A stretch of 64,000 nt of DNA. Source: Chrysopilus asiliformis (Eukaryota; Arthropoda; Insecta; Diptera; Rhagionidae). Location of the stretch: positions 66,991,936 through 67,055,935 of the forward strand of contig OZ035960.1 in the NCBI GenBank assembly GCA_964034945.1, given 5' to 3'. The position numbers were made by a program, and so were the translations under genes. Below, one piece after another: positions 63,990 to 64,000 of the stretch (positions within the stretch are counted from its first letter, which is position 1; each line of letters starts with the position of its first letter). Below the pieces are notes generated by a model that had not been told where the DNA came from, did no database searches, and saw only the letters and a list, made by a program, of their open reading frames with translations.

Positions 63990-64000
63990 TTAAATTACGA

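Overview
The window looks like AT-rich nuclear DNA from an insect, probably a fly. Three things point that way: errantivirus-like LTR elements, DINE-1/Helentron-type repeats that start with TATACCC...GGGTATA, and a RanGAP gene with short phase-0 introns. No bacterial features are present. Only one host gene is recognisable: the last exons of a RanGAP orthologue at 45784-46562. Almost everything else is transposable elements, most of them inserted into one another. Species and chromosome cannot be named from the sequence.

Region 1 (1020-21146): a minus-strand LOA/I-like non-LTR retrotransposon fragment (DUF4780-type ORF1 plus endonuclease, no reverse transcriptase) was hit twice. A 10-kb errantivirus-like element with degraded gag, pol and env (1740-11728, TSD CCGT) split the endonuclease. 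An 8.2-kb non-autonomous LTR element (12907-21142, TSD ACCA) sits at the 5' edge of ORF1. The env gene of the first element was itself split by a 219-bp TTAA-flanked MITE (10295-10513).

Region 2 (21609-37751): a small Helitron-like repeat and about 2.9 kb without genes lead into a Harbinger/PIF transposon (24945-37748, TIR GGCCCGTTTGCTGAAA, TSD TAA). It carries a two-exon Myb/SANT gene and a multi-exon DDE transposase. The transposase was interrupted twice: by a palindromic Penelope-like insertion (26729-30653, 14-bp TSD, two 1854-bp inverted arms) and by a 5.9-kb composite Helitron (31411-37272). The Helitron contains a second TTAA-type MITE whose empty site is preserved in a tandem paralogue.

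Region 3 (38796-45783): a short palindromic MITE; a Helitron (39694-41811) carrying a Harbinger-like fragment and an 11-unit, roughly 118-bp minisatellite; a hAT MITE (41879-42447); then about 3.3 kb of unannotated DNA, possibly RanGAP intron.

Region 4 (45784-52437): RanGAP exons, a CR1/Jockey-like 3' fragment, a 53-bp-stem hairpin, a small MITE, an RNase H fragment of an I/LOA-type element, a three-exon pogo-like gene broken by a short fold-back duplication, a 97-bp Tigger-like MITE, a Helitron remnant, a Tc1 remnant and a DINE-like copy.

Region 5 (52858-63989): one piggyBac-like element with TTAA at both ends. It now holds a Helitron, a Tc1 element, DINE-like copies, an unclassified TIR element, and a DD37D mariner that itself contains a hAT element. 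Nesting gives the relative order of insertion. Splice sites and frames were read by eye.
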